Source: Fulvivirga ligni
GTDB lineage: Bacteria > Bacteroidota > Bacteroidia > Cytophagales > Cyclobacteriaceae
DNA length: 64,000 nucleotides
NCBI RefSeq assembly: GCF_021389935.1
Contig: NZ_CP089979.1
Coordinates: 1,407,001 to 1,471,000, forward strand
Direction of reading: 5' to 3'
This document shows positions 17,226 to 26,367 of this stretch, piece by piece. A program made the translations under genes and the position numbers. The notes below the pieces were generated by a model. That model worked only from the letters and a program-made list of their open reading frames with translations, made no database searches and was not told the origin of the DNA. Each line of letters starts with the position of its first letter. Positions within the stretch are counted from its first letter, which is position 1.

Positions 17226-18638
17226 TTATTTATCCCACCAAACTGGTGAATTAATATTGTCACCACCCATTCTTTGAGAGGCCTCTGTATAATTGGAGCC
17301 GTTTACAGATTGCTCAAGTGACGGGTACATGATTCTAACAGGTACTTTGTCATTATTAATATTGCCAGAGCCAGCTTGTATAAATGAAGGCATTCCTGTT
17401 CTTCTCCAGTCAGACCAGGCCTCACCCAGAGTATGGTAAAGCGCCAGCCATTTTTGAGTGTAGAATTGCTCCTGATCGTTGGCGTCATAAGACACTGTGT
17501 TTGTTAAGAAATCAGCTGGCATGGCTAGGCCCCATTGTGTGAAAGAGGCTTCAACGGCTTTATTGTAATAGTCTTCCGCTGAGCCTGAAATCAAGTTTTT
17601 CTCAGCAGCTTCGGCCAGTATAAAGTTTACTTCACTGTAGGTAAGGAATATGGCCTTTATTTTTGCAGGGTTATTCAGATAAGAAGAATCGCGAGATGAA
17701 AAATCCGCTGGTCTTCCTATATCTCCCAAAGTCTGACCTGGATCCACACCTTTATACTCAAATGATCCGTTGTCATTCATTTTCAGGTCCACCCATTCTA
17801 CTAGTCTTGGATCGTTATTTTCCTTCAATGCATCTACCAGGTGAGATGTAGGCATAGCAATGAAGTAGCCATATGGTCTGCTTCGGCCAATAGAGTATGG
17901 AGATAAGTCAGGCATGGAGCCGGAATAGCTGTAAATGGCATCGTCACCAGTGCTTTCAAAAACAGGGTAGGTAGCGGCATTCGTTACTATTTCGTTCATT
18001 TCAGATGAAACATCCTGCACATTTGATAAACGTAATAACAGTCTCAGCCTTAATGAGTTGGCTAGCTTTTTCCATTTATTCATGTTTCCACCATAAAGAA
18101 TATCTCCATTGATGCTCTCACCAGTAACAATCAAGGCATTTGCTTTTTCGAGCTTATCTAAAATGCCATTATAAATGGTTTTTTGAGTATCGTATTTCGG
18201 AGTAATGTTTCCTGTTTCAGCCATATTAGCTTCTGTGTATGGCACATCACCGTAAGCGTCTGTGATCAAACTAAAAGAATAAGCCTCTAAGATTAAAGCT
18301 GCAGCTTGGTAGTTAGGCATGTCATTTTCAATGGCATAATCCTCTATCTCTTTCAGATCCTGCAAGTAATCATAAATACCCCAGAAGCTACCGTTACTGT
18401 TCCATCTGTAAATGTCCAGATCATTGTACTCATAGTTTGCGGCATATTGAGATATGATGTCTCCAAAACCATAGCTGTTGTTTACTGAAAAGTCAGCCAG
18501 ATTAAATATTACTGTGGGTAACAGATAGTCTGGAGTAGCTTCTATTGGTTCATTGTTATTCGTGTTTATCTCTTCAAAGTCATTAGTGCAACTAAAAGCG
18601 GCACAGGCAATGACAGCGGCTATTATTATCTTTTTCAT
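17226..18638 (-). CDS. SusD/RagB-family outer-membrane lipoprotein
   Basis: SusD-type proteins form a lid on a SusC channel and bind the imported ligand at the cell surface. The signal MKKIIIAAVIACAAFSC has its lipid Cys at residue 17; the mature protein has the SusD-like-2 pattern: FEEINTNNNEPIEATPDYLLP, the TPR-like region around EAYSFSLITDAYGDVPYTEA, then KKLANSLRLRLLLRLS and FILAEAAE. The frame opens nine codons further upstream, but the ATG at 18638 fits the lipoprotein signal. It follows susC by 45 bases. Ligand is unknown; the neighbouring phosphodiesterase hints at a phosphate ester. Confidence 0.94.
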   Translation of the reverse strand: MKKIIIAAVIACAAFSCTNDFEEINTNNNEPIEATPDYLLPTVIFNLADFSVNNSYGFGDIISQYAANYEYNDLDIYRWNSNGSFWGIYDYLQDLKEIEDYAIENDMPNYQAAALILEAYSFSLITDAYGDVPYTEANMAETGNITPKYDTQKTIYNGILDKLEKANALIVTGESINGDILYGGNMNKWKKLANSLRLRLLLRLSNVQDVSSEMNEIVTNAATYPVFESTGDDAIYSYSGSMPDLSPYSIGRSRPYGYFIAMPTSHLVDALKENNDPRLVEWVDLKMNDNGSFEYKGVDPGQTLGDIGRPADFSSRDSSYLNNPAKIKAIFLTYSEVNFILAEAAEKNLISGSAEDYYNKAVEASFTQWGLAMPADFLTNTVSYDANDQEQFYTQKWLALYHTLGEAWSDWRRTGMPSFIQAGSGNINNDKVPVRIMYPSLEQSVNGSNYTEASQRMGGDNINSPVWWDK

Positions 18639-18682
18639 GATTATAAATTTTATTCTTAGGTTCAATTAGGCTGTGTTAAACC

Positions 18683-21600
18683 TTAGAAATTGATGTTGAC
18701 TTTAAAACCGTATGATCTGGTAGAAGGTAGTTGTGTTACTTCCATTCCTGGAATCAGGGTGCCTCCGTTAAGAGCCTGTGCTTCAGGGTCTATGTTAGGT
18801 ACATCTGTCCATAAGGCAAGGTTGCTTCCTATTAATGAGATGGTAGCTCCCTGCAAGCCTACTTTGTTCACCAAGGATTGAGGTAAAGTGTAGCCCAGGC
18901 TTAGTTCTCTTAACTTAATATAAGAGGCATCAAAGCTATTTGCTTCCGCATTATTCCTTGGGTAAATACTGCCATAGTAATAGGTTTCAGCGGTAACTCT
19001 GGTGGTATTCGGGCTAAAGCTACCATCTTCATTTTGTACTACACCTTCACCAATAATTCCGTCTTCACGGCCAGGAAGAGATGATTTTAAAATACCGCTT
19101 TCTGTGCCAATGGCATGCGTGTAAGAGTAAATAATACCTCCCTGACGGATGTCAAGTAAAGCGTTTAGGCTCAGTTGCTTAAATCTTATTCCAGAAGAAA
19201 GTCCCAGCATAAAGTCAGGATTATAGTTACCTACTTTCTTTCTTGGTCCGCTAAGAGGCAGGCCATTATTATCATATACAATTTGGCCATCAGGTGCATG
19301 CACATAGGTGTTACCATAAATGTCACCCATTCTTTCTCCTGGTCTGGCTTCTACTGTAACGCCATCAGGTCCTTGAGCGATGATATAAGACTCCAGGTTG
19401 TTGTATAATGAAACTACTTCGCCGCGGTTTCTGGTATAATTGGCCTGAATGCTCCACTCGAAGTTGTCAGTCTTTATGGGTAAAGCGCCAAGCACAACTT
19501 CTACACCATGATTTTTGATTTCACCGGCATTAGCAAACAATTGGTTGTAGCCAGAAGCCCCTGAAACGGCAAAGGAGATGATCTGGTCGGTACTTACAGT
19601 CTTGTAAAGACTCACTTCTGTAGTGATCCTTTTGTTAAAGAAATATGCCTCCAAACCTACTTCGTATGAATCTGTAGTCTCCGGTTTCAAGTTCATGTTA
19701 GGCAGTGCGTTAGGAGTAGTTAGTGTATTAGGCAAGGTGCCAAAAGGGTAGGTCTTGATCAGCTGATAAGGATCTGTGTCTTTACCCACTCGGGCCACAT
19801 TCATTCTTAACTTTAGATAATCTAAAGGATCCCAAATGTCATACATTTCTGTAGGCACTATGCTCAGAGCTGCTGCCGGATAGAAGTAAGAGTTGTTATC
19901 TTCAGGCAATGTGCTGCTCCAGTCATTTCTGGCGGTTACGTCCAGGTAAATGAAATCTTTATAGCCAATGTTGGCAAATGCATACAAGCTATTTACTCTC
20001 TTCTCACCTTCATAGCGATATAAGTCAGGCATCACATTAATGTTACCCAGGGTGTAAATACCGGCTACGCTTAATCCATTTCCCTGGATAGTGCTTTCCT
20101 TTGTACTCTGTCTAAGCTGGTTTCCTCCTACTGATACTTTGGTGGTAAATTCACCAAAACGGGTGTCATAAGTCAATAAGAAATCTGCGTTACTCTCTTG
20201 AAAATCAATAGTTTGCTCACGGTACATGCCTTCCGTAAAATAAACCGTTCCCTTAGGTCTTCTAGACCATCTGAAGTCAGACGAATTATCTAGGCCGTAA
20301 CGAACCATTAATGATAATTCTGGTGTGATGTTAAATGCTGAGCTTACATTACCAAATAATCTGTCTTTGTCAAAGGCATTGATGTTTTCATGTGCAATGA
20401 GGAATGGGTTATCGGCCCATGTAAAGATATTGCGTTGTACTTTATCTTCTTCCAGCCAGTAGTTTCTCAGCCAGTCAAGATCTACGTTAGTGTAGTTCCA
20501 TAACAAAGCATACATCAGCCCCTGGCCACCATAGCCAGATACAGGTAAGTTGTCGCTTTTGCTTTTAACATAAGTACCATTCATGTTAATAGTCCAGCTT
20601 TTGGCAGGTTTGTATGATGTACTGATGTTGATATTATCTCTTTTGAGATCGGAGTTTGGAACAATACCTGTGTTAGAAGATTTACCATATGACATTCTGA
20701 TGTTACCCTTGTCGTTACTACCTGCAATGGATATGTTGGTATTACTAGCCACACCTGTTTCAAAAAAGTCATTCAGATCATATCTATGGATAAATGGTTC
20801 TGCTTCTCCACTGTCGAAACCCGGGCTTCCGTCTTGAAGAATCAGTAGCTCATCATCTAATTTTGGTCCGAAGTTGGTGCCATAGTCAGGTGCATAGCTT
20901 AAGCCCCAGCCACCGCCATATTGCTTCTGTATGTCTGGTAGAACCAATGGATTACTGAAGGTTAAAGAAGTAGATACGTTTACCCCTAAGCCTTTCTTTC
21001 CTTTTCCTGATTTAGTGGTTATTACAATAACACCATTGGCAGCTCTTGAACCATAGAGCGCAGTAGCTGCTGCTCCTTTTAAAACACTCATGGACTCTAT
21101 GTCTTCAGGGTTAATTTCCGCTGCGCCGTTACCGTAGTCTGTTGGCATGTTTGCCTGGTCTGTGGTGCCACCACCTACTCCATAAATGTTGTTATTTATA
21201 GGTGTGCCATCCACAATAAATAAAGGTGAATTTTTATTGATGTTGAGAGAGTTTTCTCCTCTTATGATTACTCTGGCAGAGCTAGCAAGACCATTGTTGG
21301 ATCCTGTAACTTGTACACCTGCCAGCTTACCAGAAAGGGCATTTACCATATTTCCAGTTCTCACCTGGCTGAGTTCCTCGCCAGATACCTGCTGTACAGA
21401 ATAGCCCAATGCCTTTTTATCTCTTTCAATACCCAGTGCAGTAACTACCACCTCAGAAAGTTGAGCTACATCTTCTTGTAAAGTAATAGAGAAGCTGGCT
21501 TTACTTCCCACAGGTATCATCTGAGTCTTATATCCTATAAATGATATGCTTAATGAGTCTGATTCATTGGCTCTTAATCTGAATTTCCCCTCTAAATCAG

Positions 21601-21787
21601 TGATAGATCCGGTGGTGGAATTCACAACCATAACAGAAGCTCCGATTATAGGCTCTCCTGTGGTACTTTGCACTACTCCCTCAATCTGAGATTGGGCTAA
21701 AGAAGGCGTAATAAATAGCGCATTGACCATTAAGATCAATGCTGCATTTAGCAGCCATCTTTGGAATTTAGGTAGATTTCTTTTCAT
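18683..21787 (-). CDS. SusC/RagA-family TonB-dependent outer-membrane receptor
   Basis: The 1034-residue protein has a signal peptide (ending PSLAQ), a carboxypeptidase-regulatory-like domain (about 32-115; IEGVVQSTTGEPIIGASV, ITDLEGKFRL), the SusC signature SEVVVTALGIERDKKALGY, a plug domain (LSGKLAGVQVTGS, LNINKNSPLFIVDG, VLKGAAATALYGSRAANGVIVITTK) and a beta-barrel ending YGFKVNINF with a terminal Phe. It imports a ligand across the outer membrane with energy from TonB. A -7 element lies 26 bases before the ATG and a TetR gene is divergent. Confidence 0.97.
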   Translation of the reverse strand: MKRNLPKFQRWLLNAALILMVNALFITPSLAQSQIEGVVQSTTGEPIIGASVMVVNSTTGSITDLEGKFRLRANESDSLSISFIGYKTQMIPVGSKASFSITLQEDVAQLSEVVVTALGIERDKKALGYSVQQVSGEELSQVRTGNMVNALSGKLAGVQVTGSNNGLASSARVIIRGENSLNINKNSPLFIVDGTPINNNIYGVGGGTTDQANMPTDYGNGAAEINPEDIESMSVLKGAAATALYGSRAANGVIVITTKSGKGKKGLGVNVSTSLTFSNPLVLPDIQKQYGGGWGLSYAPDYGTNFGPKLDDELLILQDGSPGFDSGEAEPFIHRYDLNDFFETGVASNTNISIAGSNDKGNIRMSYGKSSNTGIVPNSDLKRDNINISTSYKPAKSWTINMNGTYVKSKSDNLPVSGYGGQGLMYALLWNYTNVDLDWLRNYWLEEDKVQRNIFTWADNPFLIAHENINAFDKDRLFGNVSSAFNITPELSLMVRYGLDNSSDFRWSRRPKGTVYFTEGMYREQTIDFQESNADFLLTYDTRFGEFTTKVSVGGNQLRQSTKESTIQGNGLSVAGIYTLGNINVMPDLYRYEGEKRVNSLYAFANIGYKDFIYLDVTARNDWSSTLPEDNNSYFYPAAALSIVPTEMYDIWDPLDYLKLRMNVARVGKDTDPYQLIKTYPFGTLPNTLTTPNALPNMNLKPETTDSYEVGLEAYFFNKRITTEVSLYKTVSTDQIISFAVSGASGYNQLFANAGEIKNHGVEVVLGALPIKTDNFEWSIQANYTRNRGEVVSLYNNLESYIIAQGPDGVTVEARPGERMGDIYGNTYVHAPDGQIVYDNNGLPLSGPRKKVGNYNPDFMLGLSSGIRFKQLSLNALLDIRQGGIIYSYTHAIGTESGILKSSLPGREDGIIGEGVVQNEDGSFSPNTTRVTAETYYYGSIYPRNNAEANSFDASYIKLRELSLGYTLPQSLVNKVGLQGATISLIGSNLALWTDVPNIDPEAQALNGGTLIPGMEVTQLPSTRSYGFKVNINF

Positions 21788-21812
21788 GGAATATACGTTT
21801 GTGATTGAGCCT

Positions 21813-21820
21813 CAAATGTA
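21813..21820 (-). promoter_or_regulatory. Candidate -7 element for the SusC-SusD operon
   Basis: On the minus strand TACATTTG matches TAnnTTTG, 26 bases before the susC-like ATG. No TTTG is found at the expected -33 distance, so recognition may need an activator. Confidence 0.4.
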
Positions 21821-21860
21821 TATTTCACAGTTTACCTGAATCGTGGCCATGCATTAAGTA

Positions 21861-21892
21861 TTAATTAATTTAACCAGTGTTTAATTAATTAA
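21861..21892. promoter_or_regulatory. Long inverted repeat, candidate operator in the TetR-SusC divergent region
   Basis: TTAATTAATTTAA (21861-21873), six bases, then TTTAATTAATTAA (21880-21892): arms match at 12 of 13 positions. It lies between the two start codons and upstream of the -7 element for susC. The size suits a TetR dimer site, though the arms are AT-only and could be chance. Confidence 0.4.
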
Positions 21893-21948
21893 TTGTTAAT
21901 TCAAAAAATTGAATGATTGTACAATAAAAATTTTACTAACTTTCCGCC

Positions 21949-22545
21949 ATGGCGAAACAGTCAATTGCAGAGATTAGAAAGAAGGAGATTCTAAGCACAT
22001 TTTATGAGGTGGCCAAGGTGGAAGGACTAGAGAATACTTCCTTTGCCAAGATTGCCCAAAAGCTGGAAATACAACCCAGCCTAATTGTGCATTACTTTAA
22101 AAATAGAGATGAATTAATTCTTGCTCTCATCCAGTATAACCTGGATCAATACAAGCAGATATTCTCTATTGCTCATGCAGATGACCTTTCGCATCAGGAG
22201 CATTTAAATAAAGTGCTGGATAAGCTCTTTTCTTTAGATTGGAATGAGCTATATGACGATGGCGTTTATTATAGCTGTTATACATTGATATTTCGTCATC
22301 CTGAAATAAAAGGCAAGTTTAAAGACCTTCATCTCGAGCTTAGGTCCGGTTTGAAGACCATATTAGAGCAGTGTACAAAAGCAGGCTTTCTGGCCATTGA
22401 AGATCCGGCCACAGTGGCGCATCAAGTATATAATTTATTAGATGGCACGTATTATTTTGTAAGCATGCTGGATGTAAAAGCCGACCAGGAGAAATATCTT
22501 CAACAAAGTAAAACACTGGCTAAAAAACTGATCGGTCTGCATTAA
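21949..22545 (+). CDS. TetR/AcrR-family transcriptional regulator
   Basis: The 198-residue protein has an N-terminal helix-turn-helix (about 7-54): IRKKEILSTFYEVAKVEGLENTSFAKIAQKLEI followed by the recognition helix QPSLIVHYFKNRDELI. The rest is a helical ligand-binding and dimer domain of ordinary length. It is divergent from the SusC-SusD operon, with an inverted repeat between them, so control of that operon and of itself is the simplest expectation. The ligand is unknown. Confidence 0.92.
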   Translation: MAKQSIAEIRKKEILSTFYEVAKVEGLENTSFAKIAQKLEIQPSLIVHYFKNRDELILALIQYNLDQYKQIFSIAHADDLSHQEHLNKVLDKLFSLDWNELYDDGVYYSCYTLIFRHPEIKGKFKDLHLELRSGLKTILEQCTKAGFLAIEDPATVAHQVYNLLDGTYYFVSMLDVKADQEKYLQQSKTLAKKLIGLH

Positions 22546-22570
22546 AATATAATTCCTTTGGTTTGAAAAA

Positions 22571-22599
22571 GAGGCTGTTTCACTCATGTGAGCAGCCTC
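22571..22599 (+). terminator. Probable terminator after the TetR gene
   Basis: GAGGCTG (22571-22577) pairs with CAGCCTC (22593-22599), with an inner TCAC/GTGA stem. The tail is only moderately T-rich. A run of five A before the stem would serve the minus strand. Confidence 0.65.
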
Positions 22600-22788
22600 A
22601 TTCATTTGTATTTATTCTTATTTCACTATAAAAGTGGGTTTTAAGCAGTCTTTAACATTATTTAACCCTAATAAAGAGGCTTATTCTTTACCATACACTA
22701 CATTTCAACGTTTAATAGTTAAGCTCAAGGTGTTTTTAAAATGACAATGCTTATGGGCTTAATATGTGGAATTTAAATGCAATAGATT

Positions 22789-23349
22789 ATGAATATCCAG
22801 GCAATATCTCCAGCGGAAGCTACTGATGAGTTAAGGGAAGTGTATAATACGCTGGAAAGAAACAGGGGTAAAGTAGCTAACCTGTATGAGGCACAAAGCC
22901 TTAACCCTGAAACTATGATGAGGAACATTGATTTTAACATCGAATTAATGTTTGGTGGGTCTCCTTTGAAAAGGTACCAGAAAGAAATGCTGGCCGTAAT
23001 AGTTTCAGTTTATACGGATTGTGATTATTCTTTGGCGCATCATTCAGAAGCGTTAGCGCATTACTGGAAGGAAGAGGGGCGAATCCAATCTTTGGTAAAT
23101 GATTATAAAACCGCTGAAATAGGCAGAGCTAACAGGGCTTTATGTAGTTATGCAGAAGCACTCACCTTGAATGCCAATAAATCTGTAATAGATCAGATCG
23201 TTAACCGAATGAAAGAACTGAAAATTGAAGACCGTGAAATTCTGGATGCGGCAATGATTATCAGTTATATAAACTTTCAGGTGAGGTTGGTGAAAGGCCT
23301 GAGCGTAGAGCTGGAAGCTGACGGAGGCGTAGGGTATTGGTACGACTAA
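22789..23349 (+). CDS. Carboxymuconolactone decarboxylase/AhpD-like protein lacking the second active-site Cys
   Basis: The 186-residue helical protein resembles the peroxidase-related AhpD/CMD family: PLKRYQKEMLAVIVSVYTDCDYSLAHHSEAL covers the usual CxxC...HH region. The normal motif in AhpD-type members is CDYCxxHH; here it is CDYSLAHH, so the resolving Cys is Ser. Thiol peroxidase chemistry of the classical kind is therefore doubtful, and a single-Cys or non-redox role is possible. It stands alone between TetR and a convergent PepSY-like gene. Confidence 0.85.
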   Translation: MNIQAISPAEATDELREVYNTLERNRGKVANLYEAQSLNPETMMRNIDFNIELMFGGSPLKRYQKEMLAVIVSVYTDCDYSLAHHSEALAHYWKEEGRIQSLVNDYKTAEIGRANRALCSYAEALTLNANKSVIDQIVNRMKELKIEDREILDAAMIISYINFQVRLVKGLSVELEADGGVGYWYD

Positions 23350-23357
23350 AAATATAA

Positions 23358-23388
23358 AACTATCCGATGGCCAGGCCACCGGATAGTT
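23358..23388. terminator. Hairpin between convergent genes
   Basis: AACTATCCG..TGGCC/GGCCA..CGGATAGTT forms a stem of about 14 bp with one mismatch. There is no long T-run on either side, so it is a weak terminator or a transcript-end stabiliser for both genes. Confidence 0.5.
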
Positions 23389-23395
23389 AATACTA

Positions 23396-23896
23396 TTATA
23401 ACATAGTCTTTTTGGTAATCAGCTTGCCAGAGGCATCAAAAGTAAGTTGAATTGCATGAGCAGTCATATCTTCTTCTTGCTCTTCTACATCATCACTTTC
23501 TTCAGATTCATCTTCTGTGTATAGATAATCTGGCTGAAGCGTTACTATATAAAGGCTTTCTTTTTTAGCTGTAGTTCTTTTCTCAGCAGCTACTATGCTG
23601 GTTTCAATAAAATCATCAGAAATTTTCTCAGAGATTGCTTCTGGAAGATCGCTTTCTTCAATGAGCTGAGAGGTGTATAACCATGCACCTTTAGCATCAT
23701 AAGCTACCATGTGCTCAGCTTCTTCCATATAAAAGGAAGCTACAAATTCTTTGTTTTCGGTTTCTTCCCAGCTTACTTGCTCAGCATTTTTAAATTTAGT
23801 CTTAAAATCTTTCTGAGCGTTAGCAGGAACTTTAGGTGATTGAGCGCTTGCCCAAATTGTGCCTAGCACAAATATGAGGGTAAGTAGATGTTTCAT
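23396..23896 (-). CDS. PepSY-like periplasmic protein
   Basis: The signal peptide MKHLLTLIFVLGTIWASAQ is followed by a repeat-like pair of the PepSY-like (PF11396) type: VPANAQKDFKTKFKNAEQVSWE, then ..LPEAISEKISDDFIETSIVAAEK, ending in strands such as IQLTFDASGKLITKK. Proteins of this type are small secreted inhibitors or binding proteins of unknown target. An acidic insert (about 130-148, rich in Glu and Asp) is unusual. The frame remains open 60 codons further upstream (to 24076), but the A-rich leader before this ATG and the signal peptide favour 23896. Confidence 0.85.
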   Translation of the reverse strand: MKHLLTLIFVLGTIWASAQSPKVPANAQKDFKTKFKNAEQVSWEETENKEFVASFYMEEAEHMVAYDAKGAWLYTSQLIEESDLPEAISEKISDDFIETSIVAAEKRTTAKKESLYIVTLQPDYLYTEDESEESDDVEEQEEDMTAHAIQLTFDASGKLITKKTML

Positions 23897-24143
23897 GTTC
23901 TTCTTTTTCTTTTTGTGGTTTACTTCAGAGTCTTTCTTTTCCTCGCATATTACTGCGTGGTCGTTTGTCTGTATTTCATCATTGCCATTTTCTATAGACG
24001 AATACATTTGTTTTACTCTTTTCATGAGCCTGAATTTCACGTATGACGCAGGGGCCATATTGAAGTCACCTAACATTTAAAAAATTATTTTTAGTGACTA
24101 TTCTTCATAATGGCGTCTAATCGAAATAATATAATTTATTCCT

Positions 24144-24932
24144 ATGTCAGATTTTGAAGAGTATAAGCTGAAAGCCTATCATATCAAGAATAATATCAAC
24201 ATTAATGATTGCAGGCAGAGGCTGGTAGATATGGAAATCAGCGGTAGTAAGAGTGAGGTTTTCTATCAATACGATGAAAAGAAATACGTCTATATGTTTA
24301 ATTATGGCGTAATGGTTTTTTATAATTTTCGTGCCGAAGAAATTAATCAGGAACTGGAACGTCTTTTCCCGGAAGTGGACAAAAATGATTTGTTAAAAGA
24401 TGATTTTGCCCTCCTTTTAAATCCGGATAATGACATGACCATCCGTTTTAACCATCTTTCGCTATCCTCTATCAATGAAGGGGCTATAAAAATAGTGATG
24501 CTTAACCTGGCTCAAAGTCTGGCGCTCTTATATTATGATCAGGTATCTCAAGATCTTTTAAGTCAGATTAAAGTTTTTGCTAATACTATGGAAGAAGAGG
24601 GAAAGCTGGAAATTAGAACTAAGAATATTCAAAAGTTTATAGGTAAAGCGCTTAACACGCAAAACAAGATTGCTGAGAACCTTTACATTCTGGATTCTCC
24701 TCCCGTAACGTGGGAGAATGAGTATCTGGATGGTGTGAACAAGGTTCTGTCCCGTCACTTTGATAGTGGTCCCAGATACAGAGCGATTGAAAATACCTTT
24801 AAAATAGTGGAGGCTAACCTGCAGGCTTTTATGGATCTATCCCATCATAAAGAAAGTAGCAAGCTAGAGTGGATCATTATCATCCTTATCCTGGTGGAGA
24901 TATTAGATACGTTCATCACTAAAATGATCTAA
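24144..24932 (+). CDS. RMD1/DUF155-family membrane protein
   Basis: The 262-residue protein has the DUF155 layout: an N-terminal alpha/beta part with YVYMFNYGVMVFYNF, a middle helical part with LAQSLALLYYDQ and LYILDSPPVTWE, and one C-terminal transmembrane helix LEWIIIILILVEILDTFI. In eukaryotes the family (RMD1, RMND1) is linked to mitochondrial translation and microtubules; bacterial members are uncharacterised and probably sit on the inner membrane by the C-terminal anchor. Its stop overlaps the 3' end of the convergent sigma factor gene by four bases. Confidence 0.88.
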   Translation: MSDFEEYKLKAYHIKNNININDCRQRLVDMEISGSKSEVFYQYDEKKYVYMFNYGVMVFYNFRAEEINQELERLFPEVDKNDLLKDDFALLLNPDNDMTIRFNHLSLSSINEGAIKIVMLNLAQSLALLYYDQVSQDLLSQIKVFANTMEEEGKLEIRTKNIQKFIGKALNTQNKIAENLYILDSPPVTWENEYLDGVNKVLSRHFDSGPRYRAIENTFKIVEANLQAFMDLSHHKESSKLEWIIIILILVEILDTFITKMI

Positions 24933-25501
24933 TCGTCCTGCTTTTGGCGCTGCTTTAAGTATAGTTTGTTAATCTTTTCTTTGGCTCTTTTTAGGCGCAT
25001 TTTTACGGCACTTTCTGAAAGACCCAAAGTAAGCTGAATATCCTTAATATGATGTTTCTCCTTGTATTTCATAAGTAGTAGGAGCTTTTCCTCGGGGGAG
25101 ATTTCTTCTAAAAGTTCATTAAGAATTTTTACAGAAATCTCTTCCGGCACCTCATCTACACCATCTACAAGGTCAGATATTTCATCGGCCATTTTTTCAG
25201 TAATTACTTGGGCCACACTCTTCTTATTTTTTCGGAGCTGGTCTATGCAGGTATTATGAATGATAGAGAAGAGCCAGGTAGAGAATTTGGCCTGACCTTT
25301 AAAATCATGCACTTTAAGGAATAGCTTAATTAGTATTTCCTGACAAAGATCTTCGGCCTGGTCGTCGTCCTGCACATAACTTTTACATTTTTTTAAAATA
25401 TAGTTTTCGTGCCTTTCCACTAAAAGTGTAAAGTATTGCCCGCCAGCGCCCTGCTGCAGATATAGTATTATCTCTTCGTCAGAAAGTTTTTTATTAATCA
25501 T
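24929..25501 (-). CDS. ECF-type RNA polymerase sigma factor
   Basis: The 190-residue protein has sigma region 2 (about 22-92; VERHENYILKKCKSYVQDDDQAEDLCQEILIKLF, then KFSTWLFSIIHNTCIDQLRK) and region 4 (about 130-185; SPEEKLLLLMKYKEKHHIKDIQLTLGLSESAVKMRLKRAKEKI). No anti-sigma gene is adjacent, so control may be through expression or a distant anti-sigma factor. The region between its ATG and the C39-like operon is about 140 bases, so the operon could be a target, but nothing in the sequence proves it. Confidence 0.93.
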   Translation of the reverse strand: MINKKLSDEEIILYLQQGAGGQYFTLLVERHENYILKKCKSYVQDDDQAEDLCQEILIKLFLKVHDFKGQAKFSTWLFSIIHNTCIDQLRKNKKSVAQVITEKMADEISDLVDGVDEVPEEISVKILNELLEEISPEEKLLLLMKYKEKHHIKDIQLTLGLSESAVKMRLKRAKEKINKLYLKQRQKQDD

Positions 25502-25644
25502 ATTATTCCTTGTGACTTTTTATTACCGCTGCGTCATATGATGAACATATAAATACCCATCTGTAATCACTGTCATTAGTGCGCTAAATATAGAGTTTTC
25601 AGAAGAGTTTATCTGTAGATATTATTAATGATTTTGTGTAGAAA

Positions 25645-26364
25645 ATGTTGTTGAAACTAAAAGAGAAAATATTAGATCTGGACATTAAAGCGCAGCCTGA
25701 TGATGTTACGTGTGGACCTACTTGTCTTCATGGAGTGTATCAGTTTTACAATGATGAAATACCCTTAAAGCAGGTAATTCAGGAGGTGAAGCAGCTGTCA
25801 TCAGGTGGCACTTTAGCGGTAGTGTTGGCTAACCATGCCTTGCGCAGAGGTTATAAAGCCACTATTTATACTTATAACCTGAGCACCTTTGATATCTCTT
25901 GGTTTAAGGACCAGGTAGATCTAAAAGAAAAACTAAGGGCACAGCTGAAAGTGAAGTCTGGTGATTTGCGATTGCAGGTAGCTACGGAGGAGTACCTTCA
26001 GTTTTTAGAAAGTGGTGGGCAGATTAGGTTTGAAGAACTTACACCTACACTCATTAAATCATTTTTAACTAAAGGAATGCCTATTCTCACAGGTCTAAGT
26101 GCTACTTATCTGTATGAAAGCCCTAGAGAAACTGGTGATATTGTAATCAGGTATGATGATGTGCTCGGTGAACCCACGGGCCATTTTGTGATCATAAACG
26201 GTTTTAATCAAGAGGATAGAGTGGCCTTTATAGCTGATCCTCTGGAAGCTAACCCTATAAGTGGGAAGCAATATTATAAAGTAAGTCTACAAAAATTAAT
26301 TAACTCAATACTGCTTGGCGTAATGACATATGATGCCAACCTTTTAATTATTTATCCTAAGTAA
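25645..26364 (+). CDS. Peptidase C39-like protease, first gene of an amidoligase operon
   Basis: The 239-residue cytoplasmic protein has the papain-like C39 triad: Cys23 in DDVTCGPTCLHG, His180 in GEPTGHFVIING and Asp198 in FIADPLEAN. In other bacteria C39-like domains fused to GNAT acetyltransferases are found next to RimK-like ligases; here there is no GNAT domain. It probably cleaves or transfers a short peptide made by the ligases downstream. The next gene begins three bases after its stop, and the four genes run 25645-29764 with overlaps, which fixes it as part of one system. Confidence 0.9.
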   Translation: MLLKLKEKILDLDIKAQPDDVTCGPTCLHGVYQFYNDEIPLKQVIQEVKQLSSGGTLAVVLANHALRRGYKATIYTYNLSTFDISWFKDQVDLKEKLRAQLKVKSGDLRLQVATEEYLQFLESGGQIRFEELTPTLIKSFLTKGMPILTGLSATYLYESPRETGDIVIRYDDVLGEPTGHFVIINGFNQEDRVAFIADPLEANPISGKQYYKVSLQKLINSILLGVMTYDANLLIIYPK

Positions 26365-26367
26365 ACC

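Noticed and set aside
23897-24076. 60-codon upstream extension of the PepSY-like gene
   Set aside because: Although open, it precedes a good signal peptide and an A-rich leader typical of translation starts in this phylum.
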